From Progne subis subis (lineage: Eukaryota > Chordata > Aves > Passeriformes > Hirundinidae), in the NCBI GenBank assembly GCA_022316685.1, contig JAKJHU010000005.1, positions 16,346,707 to 16,410,706 of the forward strand: a stretch of 64,000 bases of DNA. The letters are read 5' to 3'. This document shows positions 53,901 through 64,000 of the stretch, in pieces. The notes under the pieces were generated by a model. It worked only from the letters and a program-made list of their open reading frames with translations, ran no database searches and was not told the DNA's origin. How positions within the stretch are numbered: position 1 is the stretch's first letter; each line of letters opens with the position of its first letter. A program made the translations under genes and the position numbers.

Positions 53901-56900
53901 CCTTGCTGTTTTGTAAGGCAGGTTTCGTTGTGCTTGCTCTGCCTGCTTGTCTGGTTCTTGTCCTCTGCAGTGCAGTGCCTCGGTGTTTGTTGCTTGTGTT
54001 GCTGTTGATGTTTCTTCCATGTGCACCCAGTGAGTGCCACAATTTCTGTGGATGCATTAGACCATAGCTTTATGTAACTGGGCAATGTGATGGGTCTGGC
54101 TCAAGGAAGTTGAAGAAAACAGCTGGATGGCTATAAAGCAGTCTTGCGTGATCCAAATAAGAAGTGAGGTTATGGCAGTGGGGTAATAAGCAGCACTCAT
54201 TAAACGTATTTGCCCTCAGTTTCATGCTTCTTATTGAGGTATATTTTTTAGAACCCTCAGGATTATGTTGATACATGTCATTCTCCATCTGTAAAGCTGC
54301 AACAAGTTTGGTCATGGCCACTTGAGTTTTTAAAGTTTAGTTTTCCAAATGTGAAATAGAATGGAGTTTAAGGTAGGAAGACAGCTGATTGTGGGTAGCT
54401 TGAGAAAGCTTCTCTCCTGTTGCTGGAGGTACTGGTAAACACTGCAAAGTAAGACCATCCTCAGCTTCCTTTGGCTAATGCTGTAGATGAACAACAATAA
54501 TAGCATTTGGACACTTCTCAGCCCTGCCAGAACAGGTGAGTGATCTCCACTCTATTCTTCATTTCCATTTTCTTAGTTGGTGTATTGCCTTTCAAACATT
54601 AGGAAGGATTTGGGTGGGGTTTTTTACCTTTTCTACTGCAGCAGTGCTGTGGTGTTGCAGCTTCTACAGTGATTACTAATACACAGTTTGGAATTAAGAT
54701 TATTTGCACCCACGATCTCAGAGGAAGGAGGTTGTTTACATTTTGGGTTTCATTGTATTAATTTATTTGTGCCTTTCTTTTAAGTTTAAAACTTCCTATG
54801 CCACCTTTTAACTGTTGTGATTTAAAGGACCAGAACCTGCAGTTATGTCAGCATGGATTTACTTGTAGTAATGAAACAGCTTTGCAAATCTGGCTGAAAA
54901 ATAAGACAAGATGAGGAGGAAGGAGAAGAAACTTTCATCTTTGCTAGCCAGCTTTAAAGCAAAGGTAGTTGTGTGATCCAGTATGTGAAACATGGTTTTT
55001 TATTTATGAAAAAAAATTGAATATATTACAGTTCAGTCAGGAGCATGTTTCCCAAGTACTCCTACCTGTTAAACATTGTAAATATTTTCACTGCACCTAT
55101 CTCTACCTTTATGACTTTTGTGGAGAAAAGGAGGTCTTTTATATCAGAGACTACTGCTTTCCTTTTTATGTTCTCCTTAACAAGAGCAAGAGTGTTCCAC
55201 TGACTAGAAATGTAACCACTGTTTGGCTTAGTAAAAATAAACATGAGCTGACTCTTGAATAATTTTCTCTGTAGGAATTCAGGTTAGGTCTTAATTGTTT
55301 CTCGGGCTCATTATTAACCGTGTCTGACCTGTTTCTGAGCATGTGACCAGCCTTAGAGAAGCTGAGTAGCTTTTATCAGCTAATAGTTGTGTATTGTGAG
55401 ATCTTGCTCAGGAATGCTGCAAAGACAAATGAAAAGTCTTCTTAATGTTATGGTATTGCTTCTTTCTAAGACAAGACTAATTTTCAGGTGAAAAAAAAAG
55501 AGATTTCTTTGCATACAAGACAGCAGTTTCTTGGGAAAAAAAGGCATTTTGCTTGCATAGTATCATGTACCCTGCTTCCTGCTCTGCTCAGTTTCCAAAA
55601 TGGACTTGCTTTCTTCTATCGCCAGCCCACAGCTGGCAAGGTGCTGTTCCTTCCGGTATGGCGTGAGCCCTGACAGAGCTGTTGATTTTCATTCTATGCA
55701 AACATTTTCCCTGATGTGCACTATGAAGTGGCTGCAGGAGTTTGCAGCCTGTGATGCAGGCTGTTGCCATGCACCGGTGACTTTGGTAAAGAACGCCTGC
55801 TTGCACACGTGGTGTGTGCCCTTGTGCAGCTCCTGAGCGAAGTCCAGCACTCACCTATGTATGCCCAAGGAGCCTAAGTGCTCACGTGAGCCAGGGTCTG
55901 ACTTTGCACTGAAATGAATTAAAATCATGCACAAGATCCAGTCAGTCTCTGTTCAGGATTGATAATGTCCAGGACATGAGGGATCTTAGATTAGTGCTGT
56001 CTTTTGGAACTCCTTGGCATGTTTGAAGCATTGAGAAATTGGGGAAGGGAAACCCAGACAGAGTGAAGTGGTACCCTAGGAACCTGTCCAAACTGCGGTG
56101 TGATCTTGAGTCCCTGACTGTTACCAGTATGTGTACAGTGCAGTGCTAGGGCTTTGTGAGCTAGGCCTAAGCCTTTGGCTCTCTGGGACATTTGAGTGCT
56201 ACTGATGGACTGAGGGGACCAGAGCAGATGCTGCGTGCTGTGATCTGCCAGCCTGAACTCCCTACACAGGACTGAAAAGCTAGTTAAAAAAAGAAGGCAG
56301 TACCCTTAGAAATACAATAATCAGCAGTGAAATCAGGAATCTAGGAACTTCGGTTTTCCGAAGAATAATCCCAGGTTTTCAGCAGTTTTGCTCTTCATTG
56401 CCTTCTGGTTCTTCTCCCTGCTTGTTTCACAAATGGAGCAGTGGAAGGAGCAAGCAGAGGTATTTCTGCAGTCTAACCTTTAGTAGGAGACACTAAGGCT
56501 ACCCTACTTTTCCCTGGAGGAAAGGAAAGAATATTGTCTTACGATCTAAGACATTGCAAAGCTAGTTCTTGCTTTTAACCAGATTCTGTGAGACCCTTTC
56601 CCTCTGTGATCCCCGTGGTAATATCTTTAATCCTGTTAAAAAAATTTGTTCATGAAGCTATGATTATAAACTGAATGTCTATAGTTTAGGGGGTATTGTG
56701 ATTATATATATAATATTATATCAAATATTTGAATGAGGAGTAGTTACAGTGAGAAATCAGTAAAAACAAGCCAAACCAAAAGAGTTATAAGACTATAAGG
56801 AATGTATTTTTTAGTCTGTATACACTCCAGCATATCTATATTAATACAAAGAAGTACAAAGACTGGATTTCTTTAACTCATCAACCTGTGGGTGTGTGTA

Positions 56901-59900
56901 TATATATGTGTGTGCATAGATATAGATATATATATCCTGAAATCTTGATTTCAGGAAAGACAGCTTCTCTACTTCCTTTGTTACACTGGTCCTGCCAACT
57001 TGTTGGCTTTTTTCTCAAGCATCTTCTGAAGTGCTGCTGAACACTATTGCCCAAAATTTACTTTTTCTGCTCTGCCTTTTTTTTTCTATTTACTTACTTA
57101 AATATGCATTTTTTCTATGTGGTATACTTCATATAAATAAATAATTGATTTTTTTCAATAATACGCATTATTGTGAAAGGTTAAGGTGGAAAATAGTGAA
57201 TTACAGGAAGCATTAAAAAAAGCTATTATTTCAGTCCTTTGGAATTTTTTTCTCTAATTTTTCCCCTTGTGATTTGAAGTCCTATTAGAAATTTGCTATT
57301 TTTACACATACTTAGAGACTTCATGGTAAAATGTGCTCCAATTTTATGCTAAATTCTTGAATCACAAGACCTGAACTGCCATGAACTCTGCCTCTGGAAT
57401 TGTATATCTGACCAATTTTGCATTGCTGACTTTTAATTTTCTCACAATTATCTACTTGTGTTCAGCTTTAGAAGTAGGATAAATATACAATTAGCTTGGA
57501 ATGCCAATATTTTAAGTATAGGCCACGTTTCAGGGAATTTTTGTTTCTAACACAAGCCTGCATTTTCTTTACTCGCAGTTAAATAACTCACCTCTAGGTG
57601 GCGGTAAGACACACCAGGACTTTTTCTGCGGTTTTCTTTTTACTCTCCCTTTTAAAAGTACGTACGGAATAACCGAGCTCTACGGTCCCAAGGGAGAGCG
57701 CCTTGGAACAAATACAAGATAATCAGTGTTCAGTTTTATAGATATGAAAACTCTGTGTTCTTGGAGATAACACCAGCCAGTTATCTTTTTGTTTGTTTTA
57801 AAACAATGCGTTGCACTGACCATAAAAAGGAAGCCTCATTAGCCCGAGCTTGTGTTGATCAGTGTGCGGGCGGGCGGACACTGCCTCTCCCAGCAGGCAG
57901 GAGGCAGGGAAGGGCTGGTCCTTTGTAGCCAGTGCTGACTGCAGCCAAAATCAAAAATCTTCACTCGCGTTTTGCTGTTTTTCAGCTCAGTTGAAATACA
58001 AACTGCATGCAACCCCTCTAATAGTGCTATTCCCCACAGAAATTCTGTTAGTAGTTTATGCCATTTAGTTATCTCAAAAACACTTAAGTATTTGATTTTT
58101 TTACCTCATGTAAATCTAACTTTGCCATTTTAATATAGTCATTACCTAGGTGTGCACACAAAATTGACTATAGCTGTCATCAACCTCGGATGTTTTGTAA
58201 AGTAATGTAGATAATCCAGTATCATCTATACAACGTTCACTGGAGACTTGTTATGAAGCAAAGATCAGAATTAATATTATTGCTAAAAATGCTTTAAGGA
58301 ATTAAAGTTTTATCTAACTGGTTAACATAACTCTTAAATTATTTTCTTATTTTACCTGAAATTCTGTCTCCTACAGATTGCTTCTATAGTGAATGGAAAT
58401 GTACTCTCTTTTTTAAATATTTTTTTTCTTCCTTACGTAGAGTTGACACTTACTGCATTTTTAACTGTGTTTATGAAAAAAAAAAAAAAAAAAAGAAAAA
58501 AAGATAGCTAATGAAGCGAGCATCCCACATAATATCTTACCATATCCATCTGTGCGGTACACCAATCTGCCTGGGGAGAGCCACGGAAATACAGGGAAGA
58601 CAAATCTACTTCTAGCCTAAGTCAAGCAAAATGATTTATTCTGAATACTTATTGTTCTGTTTAGAACATGAGGTTGTTAAACTGAGATAAAGTGTCTTGA
58701 AGCTATAAGTTTTGCAGTGTGAAAAACTACCTATCTTTTAAGTTTCTGTCCATTTTTCTCCTTGCTTTTTCATGTGACAGTACAATATATTAGGCTGAAA
58801 ATAAGGCTTAAACAATATGTCACTTCTTCCAGTTCAAAATTAATATGTTTTATGAAATACACTTAAAAATCACTGGTAGTTTGTATCCCAGTGACTTGAA
58901 AACATAAGATTCTCAAAGTTGCAATTTAAACCTGGGGAAATGACTTTTATTTCCTTTTTAATGTACTGTAAACCCATGAATGCTTTGTTGCTGTCTCTTC
59001 ATTGATGCACGGATTCTGAAATATTTGTGTAAGATAATGTTATAGAAGTCTTCCATACAGTTTTTCAAAATTATATGCATAAAATAAACCAGAATAAGAA
59101 TGATGCTGTTTATTTAAAAAAAAAAAACCAAATAAAACTCCTGATTTAGACTTGCTATAATGAAATTATTGACTAATCTTTAAATTGCCTGTTTCTACCT
59201 AAAAATTTGAATACATTCCCATCCTTCATAAGAAAAGTCTTTCATCATGTCTTTGACATGGCAAAAATCATTCAGCAGTTGTTCTGGGACTTAGAAATGG
59301 GATCTTTGTAGTAAATTGAAAAAGTCCTGCATATCTGTTTCTGTCAATTTATTTATATGGCTTTAGAATTGTCAAGCAAAAATGCATAAAACTGAGTAGC
59401 AATTTTCTCTGGCCCATTCAAATTTTTCTTCCTCTTCACAAACAGCTGCTGAAATACAAAGAATACTACATCAACTTGGAACACCACAGGACACACCTGA
59501 GTTGAGGCAACAGCTGTGAGTACTTCACATGAAAACACTTAATTTCTTTGCATCATAAACAATCTACTCTTAGGTGATGAGGTGGATTTCTGTTAGGCAG
59601 AGTGCTTGATTTTCCAAAGAAAGGTGAGCATAGAGAAATACTTGAAACTTAGATGTTGGGTTGTGCTTTCTAAAAGTAGGATAAACTGTAAACTCGAAAT
59701 CAGCTGATTTTCCCGTGCACATTGCCTGCAGTATCAGTGCATCTGTAAAACCTGTGCTGTTTGTTAGCAAAGTGGCACAACCAGAAAGCAATATCACTGC
59801 TCAAAAACATCCCACACCCCTCCACTCCAGTCAATGCTTCTAATCTGCCTGCAGAAGTGTCACAAGATAATGAATATATTGAGGTGGATTTTTTGTGAGG

Positions 59901-62900
59901 TAGGATACTGGGAGAGGAAAGGGAATGTCATTTTTAGTGATGAAAGCTACAGTAAGGGATGACATTATAGAATACATACCAGAAATACATACCAGGAATA
60001 GTAAGATAAAAGAAGTGAGATCAGACTCCAAGGCAGATGTTCTGCTGGAGTTCAGTCACCTAAAGGTGGACTTTGACTAATATGCCTCTAGGAGAGACAG
60101 CAGCTGCTCTCAACTTCTCTGCATCGTCTAATGAACCATTATGATTTTTTTCATTAAACTCCTTTACCACATTAATCTCAGCATCACAAATGCATGTAAG
60201 CAACATGTGCTCACCCTGGCATTTTTTGTGTGTTTTGTGCTGTGCTGTGGCCATGGAGTAGTAGGAGGAGTATGTGTGGGAACAAAGTCATCATGATGTT
60301 CGTTTTGTGTGAACAGCCAAATTGCTTCATAATAGCCTGAGTTCAGTGCTCATAACATTAGCCAGGTACAATCCACAGGGGATATTCTACTGGGAATAGG
60401 TGAAGAGCAACATACAGTTTATGCAATAACCAAACAGGATCTAGGCATAAATTCACACCTGAACAGTGCCGAAACTCTTGTTAAGGACATGCTTCAGACC
60501 CTTGTTGGGATAATTTATGTATATATAATAAGCTTGCTTGAGTTTTTATCTGTTTTTCACTTGTCTGAATATTTGGTCTTTCCAAGAGTTACTTGATTAT
60601 TTTAATTATCGATGCTGATGGCTTGATAATAGTTTCCCAGATAAAGCCTTTTTATATAGACTGGGCAGGTAGGATGCCAAAGCAGGTAAAGAGTTGCTTC
60701 AGGAAAAACAAAACAAAAAAAAAAAGTGAATATTGGTAAAGGATTGTGTGATAACATCAAAAGTATATATGTATTCATAATTACTACAAATGCATTGGTA
60801 CAAATGAATAAAATAAAAGAAACCTAGTGGGGGGGAAAAGTAAGTAATCATTAATTATGCTGTCACACTGAGGAATACACCTTCCTCAATGCCTGTCCTG
60901 CCTGGAATCCATGATTTCATGCCTTTACAGCGAAAAACAGAATAAAGACTGGCTTTGTGTGCTTTGTGAGAAGCTTTTAGTGTTGGTGTTTTTCTGAGAA
61001 TCAGTGAAATTTAGCAAAGTAACCCAGTGGTCTCTAATGAAAATTTGCATTTGCTTTTAGGCAACAGAAGCAGCAATACACCAACCAACTTGCCAAAGAA
61101 ACTGACAAATACATTAAAGAATTTGGATCTTTGCCTGCGACAAGTGAACAGGTATAAAACCAAAAAGCATGGCTTGTTTGACTATTATGTTGGCTCATGT
61201 AAAGTATTTGAGTCACTTCAGTTTTTTATTCCTGTTTTCAAAGCACTGTTTAGTTAGTCAACATATTTTCAAAATGGGGGAATACTTAAAATGTAAGAAT
61301 ATTTTGTTGCTGATCAGACTTGCCCCAAAATTGTTTTCATGTATCAGGAATAAAGTAATGTTACTGAAGTAGTGGGAATCAAGGCAGTGTGCTGTGCCTT
61401 TCTGCTTTTTCAGGGAGCTGGACACTTTGTAATCCATTGCAGTGATGCTGTATCTGACTCTGCCAGCACTTAGACTGCTTCTAGGGTCAAGGAATTGTGT
61501 GCCAAAACACTGCTCACTCACTGTCTGAATAATTTGATTATCATAGTATGTCAGATCAGCATACGTGCTATGTCTTGTCACAGGCTTTTCCTTTCTCAAG
61601 AGGACTAGACAGGAGCTGCTACTAAATAAACCTCTGCAGTCTTTAAACTGTGTCTTTCTGAGGTCTGTGTAAAATCTTTCAGTCAGAAACATGTGAAGTG
61701 GCTGTTGTGGTTAGCACACTCCTGTCTGCCCTCCTTCTGCCCTCCTGTGGTTTCTTATCCTAGCAAAATCAGTCACTTAAATAAGGCAAGAACAGGATCC
61801 TAGAAAATATGGATTCGGGTTATTGTCACCTAAACCACTTGCCTGGTCTGTGGGTAGTTACTAAAGAGCCCTTGGGAAAGTGAATGGTCTTGAAACACTG
61901 AGTTCAAATGACAGGCCATGATCCATGTGTGCTTATCCTGTCAAGCTGTAAATTCTAACAGCAGTGTTAAAACTTGGTCTCGGTATATAACCTCTAGTTT
62001 AGCCAAGGTATCTCTAGTTGGGTTTTTTTCTGTTTGCTTATCTTGGAGTTGAAAAGTTTACAGTGACATGTTTTACTGTTTAATTTTACCCTTTTATCAA
62101 AGGTATTTCTTAATGAAATTCCCAATTAACAGATTCATGGATGACAAATGACAACCTTTCATAAGTTTATAAGGGTTGATGTATGCATATATTTAGGAAA
62201 ATATGGTGGAGGCTCTCCTGGGTGCCCAGTATTCCCCTTCCCTTCATTACATCTTAAAAAAAAAAGCAAACTTGAAAGGTTAGAACAAGTATTTCTGGAT
62301 CTGTTCTAAAGCACTTGAGGAGTATGTGAACCCACTTCTGGTTTCAGTTCAATATGTATTTCCAGCATTTATGTAAAATCCATATTAAGTGCTCTGTCCT
62401 TTCTTTTCTGCAACCTTCCTCCCCTCTATATTCTGTCATCTCTGCATATTTTAGCATTCCTGGTGTCAAAATATTCCACACCAAAGCAGAAGATTTTACA
62501 ATCATCAGATAATAAGAAAGATAGAAGCTTTCTTATCACTACCCATTTCTCATTTCCAGCTGTTAAATGAAAATAAATACATTTATTTACTATTTAAATG
62601 CCTTAATTTGTGTAGTTATGTGATCCCATAAGGAAAGAAGGTTTGTCCTTGGAATTGCAAATGGTTTTGGTGACATCCTTCCCTTACCCAATTCAGAAGA
62701 AAGGATATATATACACCTTAGTAGATTGGAAATAGTAAAGCCTTGAATCATTTGACTTGGTAAAATCTTTTCTCCTACAGCGTCAAAGAAAAATACAGAA
62801 AGACCGTCTCGTGGGGGAGTTCACCACAGCACTAACAAATTTCCAAAGACTCCAAAGGCAAGCTGCTGAGAAGGAAAAAGACTTTGTAGCCAGAGTAAGA

Positions 62901-63621
62901 GCCAGCTCAAGGGTGTCCGTAAGTATCAGAAAAGGTGCCACTATATTCTTTACCTTGGTATTAGTGGTGTTCTATGTCAGATTCACCTCTACAGTGCTAC
63001 TTAGCTTATAGCTGAGTCTAAATGCTGCAGAACACGTCATATTACGTTGTAATTATCTCCCTGGACAACTACTACTTTTCCCTTGCCTTTGTCACACAAA
63101 GGAATGAACTGCCCCTGTTTTCATGCTATAATCTTGAAAAAGCAACTTCCTGTAGATTTTGAAATGCTTTTGCTCCACCTTTAGATACCAACAGTTTTTT
63201 TTTCCTTTGGGGAAGAATGACTTGCCAGATTTCAGTGGAGTATAAAGGTGGAGAAGTGCTGAGTAGCTTCACATGCTGAGCTTTGCCTTGTCAGTATATC
63301 AATTTTGCCTTTTCACTCTGTGCCAAATACACATTCTGTACTTGTAAGTTGTAGCAGGCAGTTACTTAGCTGAATGCTTTTGCTTGTATTTCAGCCTTAT
63401 GCATGCATAAAGCAAAATCAGGATAAGAATATGTTGAATCATGTTTCAGTTTTACTTACTAGAAACCTTCTAGTACTGACTCCTTCTAGTATTGACTATA
63501 GAAATGCTGCCAGTGCTCTTTTCAGGGCTATAATGTTTTATTTATATTTTAAAAAACTGTTCATGTAGGGTGGAGCTCCAGAAGATAACTACAAAGAAGG
63601 AACACTTGTCTCTTGGGACAG
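44910..63621 (+). CDS. STX7: Syntaxin 7, partial (residues 1-144), five coding exons
   Basis: STX7 is a Qa-SNARE for late endosome and lysosome fusion, pairing with VTI1B, STX8 and VAMP7 or VAMP8. The exons 44910-44991, 59446-59515, 61061-61151, 62781-62918 and 63569-63621 total 434 nt and join without a stop, each junction having GT/AG ends. The product starts [17 protein letters not shown] and follows human STX7 closely through [36 protein letters not shown], the RKIQKDRL segment and [10 protein letters not shown], up to LVSWD. This covers the N-terminal region and the three-helix Habc domain (about residues 10-120) plus the start of the linker. The SNARE motif and C-terminal anchor lie beyond the window. 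Relative to human it lacks one residue in the N-terminal GG and one in the PTTPSEQ loop. The CpG-island promoter at 38.2-38.7 kb probably drives it. Confidence 0.96.
52926..53225 (-). mobile_element. CR1 LINE 3' end fragment
   Basis: Read on the + strand, it carries the familiar reverse complement of the CR1 3' region: TTGGAAGGGACCTTAAAGAT, then GTTGCTCAAAGCCCCATTCA, GGGGCATCCACAACTTCTCT and CTCCTTGTCCAATCACTAGA, in order. It therefore lies antisense to STX7. The terminal octamers are decayed (CAGAATCATTGACTCATAG). No coding capacity remains. Confidence 0.93.
56893..56936. repeat. TA/TG microsatellite
   Basis: Mixed GTGTGTATATATATGTGTGT and ATAGATATAGATATATATAT blocks form an impure dinucleotide tract inside STX7 intron 2. 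Confidence 0.85.
57591..57605 (+). promoter_or_regulatory. Candidate CTCF-binding site
   Basis: CCTCTAGGTGGCGGT matches every position of the 15-base CTCF core consensus CCNSNAGRKGGCRSY. It lies in STX7 intron 2, next to a small cluster of CpGs. It is a sequence match only; occupancy is unknown. Confidence 0.5.
57858..57880 (+). promoter_or_regulatory. GC-box cluster in STX7 intron 2
   Basis: GCGGGCGGGCGG at 57866-57877 gives overlapping Sp1-type boxes in otherwise AT-rich intron. With the CpGs at 57600-57710 it may mark an intronic enhancer or alternative promoter. This is inference from motif content. Confidence 0.3.
59446..59515 (+). CDS. STX7: STX7 coding exon 2
   Basis: Completes codon 28 and encodes through LRQQ, ending with two bases of the next Leu codon. 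The acceptor is CACAAACAG and the donor CAGCT/GTGAGT. It covers the end of helix Ha and the TPQDTPEL loop. Confidence 0.95.
59516..61060. other. STX7: STX7 intron 3
   Basis: A 1.5-kb intron with no recognisable internal gene or repeat. Small frames on the minus strand look like chance. Confidence 0.85.
61061..61151 (+). CDS. STX7: STX7 coding exon 3
   Basis: Completes the Leu codon, then encodes [20 protein letters not shown] and on to PATSEQ. This is the Hb helix of the Habc domain. The acceptor is TTGCTTTTAG and the donor CAG/GTATAA; it ends in phase 0. Confidence 0.96.
61152..62780. other. STX7: STX7 intron 4
   Basis: A 1.6-kb intron with no recognised features beyond A-rich tracts. Confidence 0.85.
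62781..62918 (+). CDS. STX7: STX7 coding exon 4
   Basis: Forty-six codons in phase 0, from [10 protein letters not shown] to RASSRVS, forming helix Hc. The acceptor is TTTCTCCTACAG and the donor GTGTCC/GTAAGT. It is the most strongly conserved exon in the window. Confidence 0.97.
62919..63568. other. STX7: STX7 intron 5
   Basis: A 650-bp intron with no features recognised. Confidence 0.85.
63569..63621 (+). CDS. STX7: STX7 coding exon 5, last in window
   Basis: Encodes [17 protein letters not shown] plus the first two bases (AG) of a Ser or Arg codon; relatives have Ser here. The acceptor is TTCATGTAG and the donor ACAG/GTAGGT. This is the linker between Habc and the SNARE motif. The remaining exons lie to the right of the window. 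Confidence 0.93.
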
Positions 63622-64000
63622 GTAGGTTGAATTACTTAATATGCCTTAACCTAGCTCAGCATAAACGGCCTGCAGGGAAGCAAGCTGCCCATAAATTTTT
63701 TGGTTTTTAACTTAAAGAAGATACTTTGATGGCATACATGGGGAGAAAAAGAAGCAGTTCACATAATGTCTCTCCTTTTTTCCTGATGCTTCAGCTGCAA
63801 CCATGTCCTTAAGCTCCTTAAACTGCTGCATTTGGGTTTTCTGGGACCCAAACTTAGGGAAGAGTCCAACTTGAATAAAGTAAAGCTGTTGTTATATGGG
63901 CCCAGTGTTTACAAGGAACTCCCATTACTTCCATACTCTCCAAAAACTTTTTCTTAGTCTCAGATTCCTTTTTGTTGCTCGGATAGATGTAAACTCTGCA
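63622..64000. other. STX7: STX7 intron 6 (start)
   Basis: Intronic sequence running off the right edge. No acceptor with a matching SNARE-domain exon is visible before position 64000. Confidence 0.8.

Larger units (their letters stand above)
44992..59445. other. STX7: STX7 intron 2
   Basis: A 14.5-kb intron. It contains a minus-oriented CR1 3' end (52926-53225), a TA/TG-rich microsatellite (about 56893-56936), a CpG-bearing patch with a CTCF-like site (57.58-57.97 kb) and an A tract (about 58477-58494). A 183-codon minus-strand frame at 53475-54026 shows no recognisable family. Confidence 0.85.

Noticed and set aside
53475..54026. 183-codon minus-strand frame in STX7 intron 2
   Set aside because: No recognisable motif, low-complexity Thr/Gln-rich start, no splice or polyadenylation context, and competing frames overlap it. 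Searching the protein against birds and testing dN/dS would settle it.

Overview
The window looks like vertebrate, most likely songbird (passerine), nuclear DNA. It is AT-rich and intron-rich. It carries CR1 LINE copies, which are typical of birds, and two stretches resembling endogenous-retrovirus (ERV/LTR) repeats that are common in passerine genomes. Three genes are identifiable, all on the + strand: two single-exon-type trace amine receptors (TAAR1, TAAR2) and the 5' two-thirds of syntaxin 7 (STX7). The adjacency matches the conserved amniote block STX7-TAAR cluster. The species call is an inference from repeats and synteny.

Layout. 1-15.5 kb: gene-poor DNA with a 77-bp tandem duplication (5.68-5.83 kb), a GC-rich patch (10.1-10.5 kb) and a 5'-truncated, frameshifted CR1 (12.47-13.86 kb). 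15.65-16.65 kb: TAAR1. 16.7-22.9 kb: spacer with an ERV-like repeat (18.7-19.1 kb) and a CR1 copy with an internal deletion (20.5-20.9 kb). 23.0-24.05 kb: TAAR2. 24.05-38.1 kb: spacer with a probable solo LTR (25.7-26.4 kb), a G-quadruplex motif, a 28-base poly(A) run and two GC-richer patches, but no third receptor. 38.17-38.9 kb: CpG island that is the likely STX7 promoter and 5' UTR exon. 38.4-63.6 kb: STX7, with five coding exons (44910-44991, 59446-59515, 61061-61151, 62781-62918, 63569-63621) that join in frame to give residues 1-144 plus two bases of codon 145. The gene continues past the right edge: linker end, SNARE motif and membrane anchor are outside. Intron 2 (14.5 kb) holds a minus-oriented CR1 3' end and a CpG-bearing patch with a full match to the CTCF core consensus.

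The two receptors belong to the biogenic-amine GPCR branch and probably signal through Gs. STX7 is an unrelated late-endosomal SNARE that is a neighbour only by conserved synteny. I found no CRISPR, operon, phage, tRNA or rRNA features. I saw no convincing wholly new system; the most useful leads are the altered TAAR1 ligand pocket, the reduced TAAR repertoire, and the candidate regulatory patch in STX7 intron 2.
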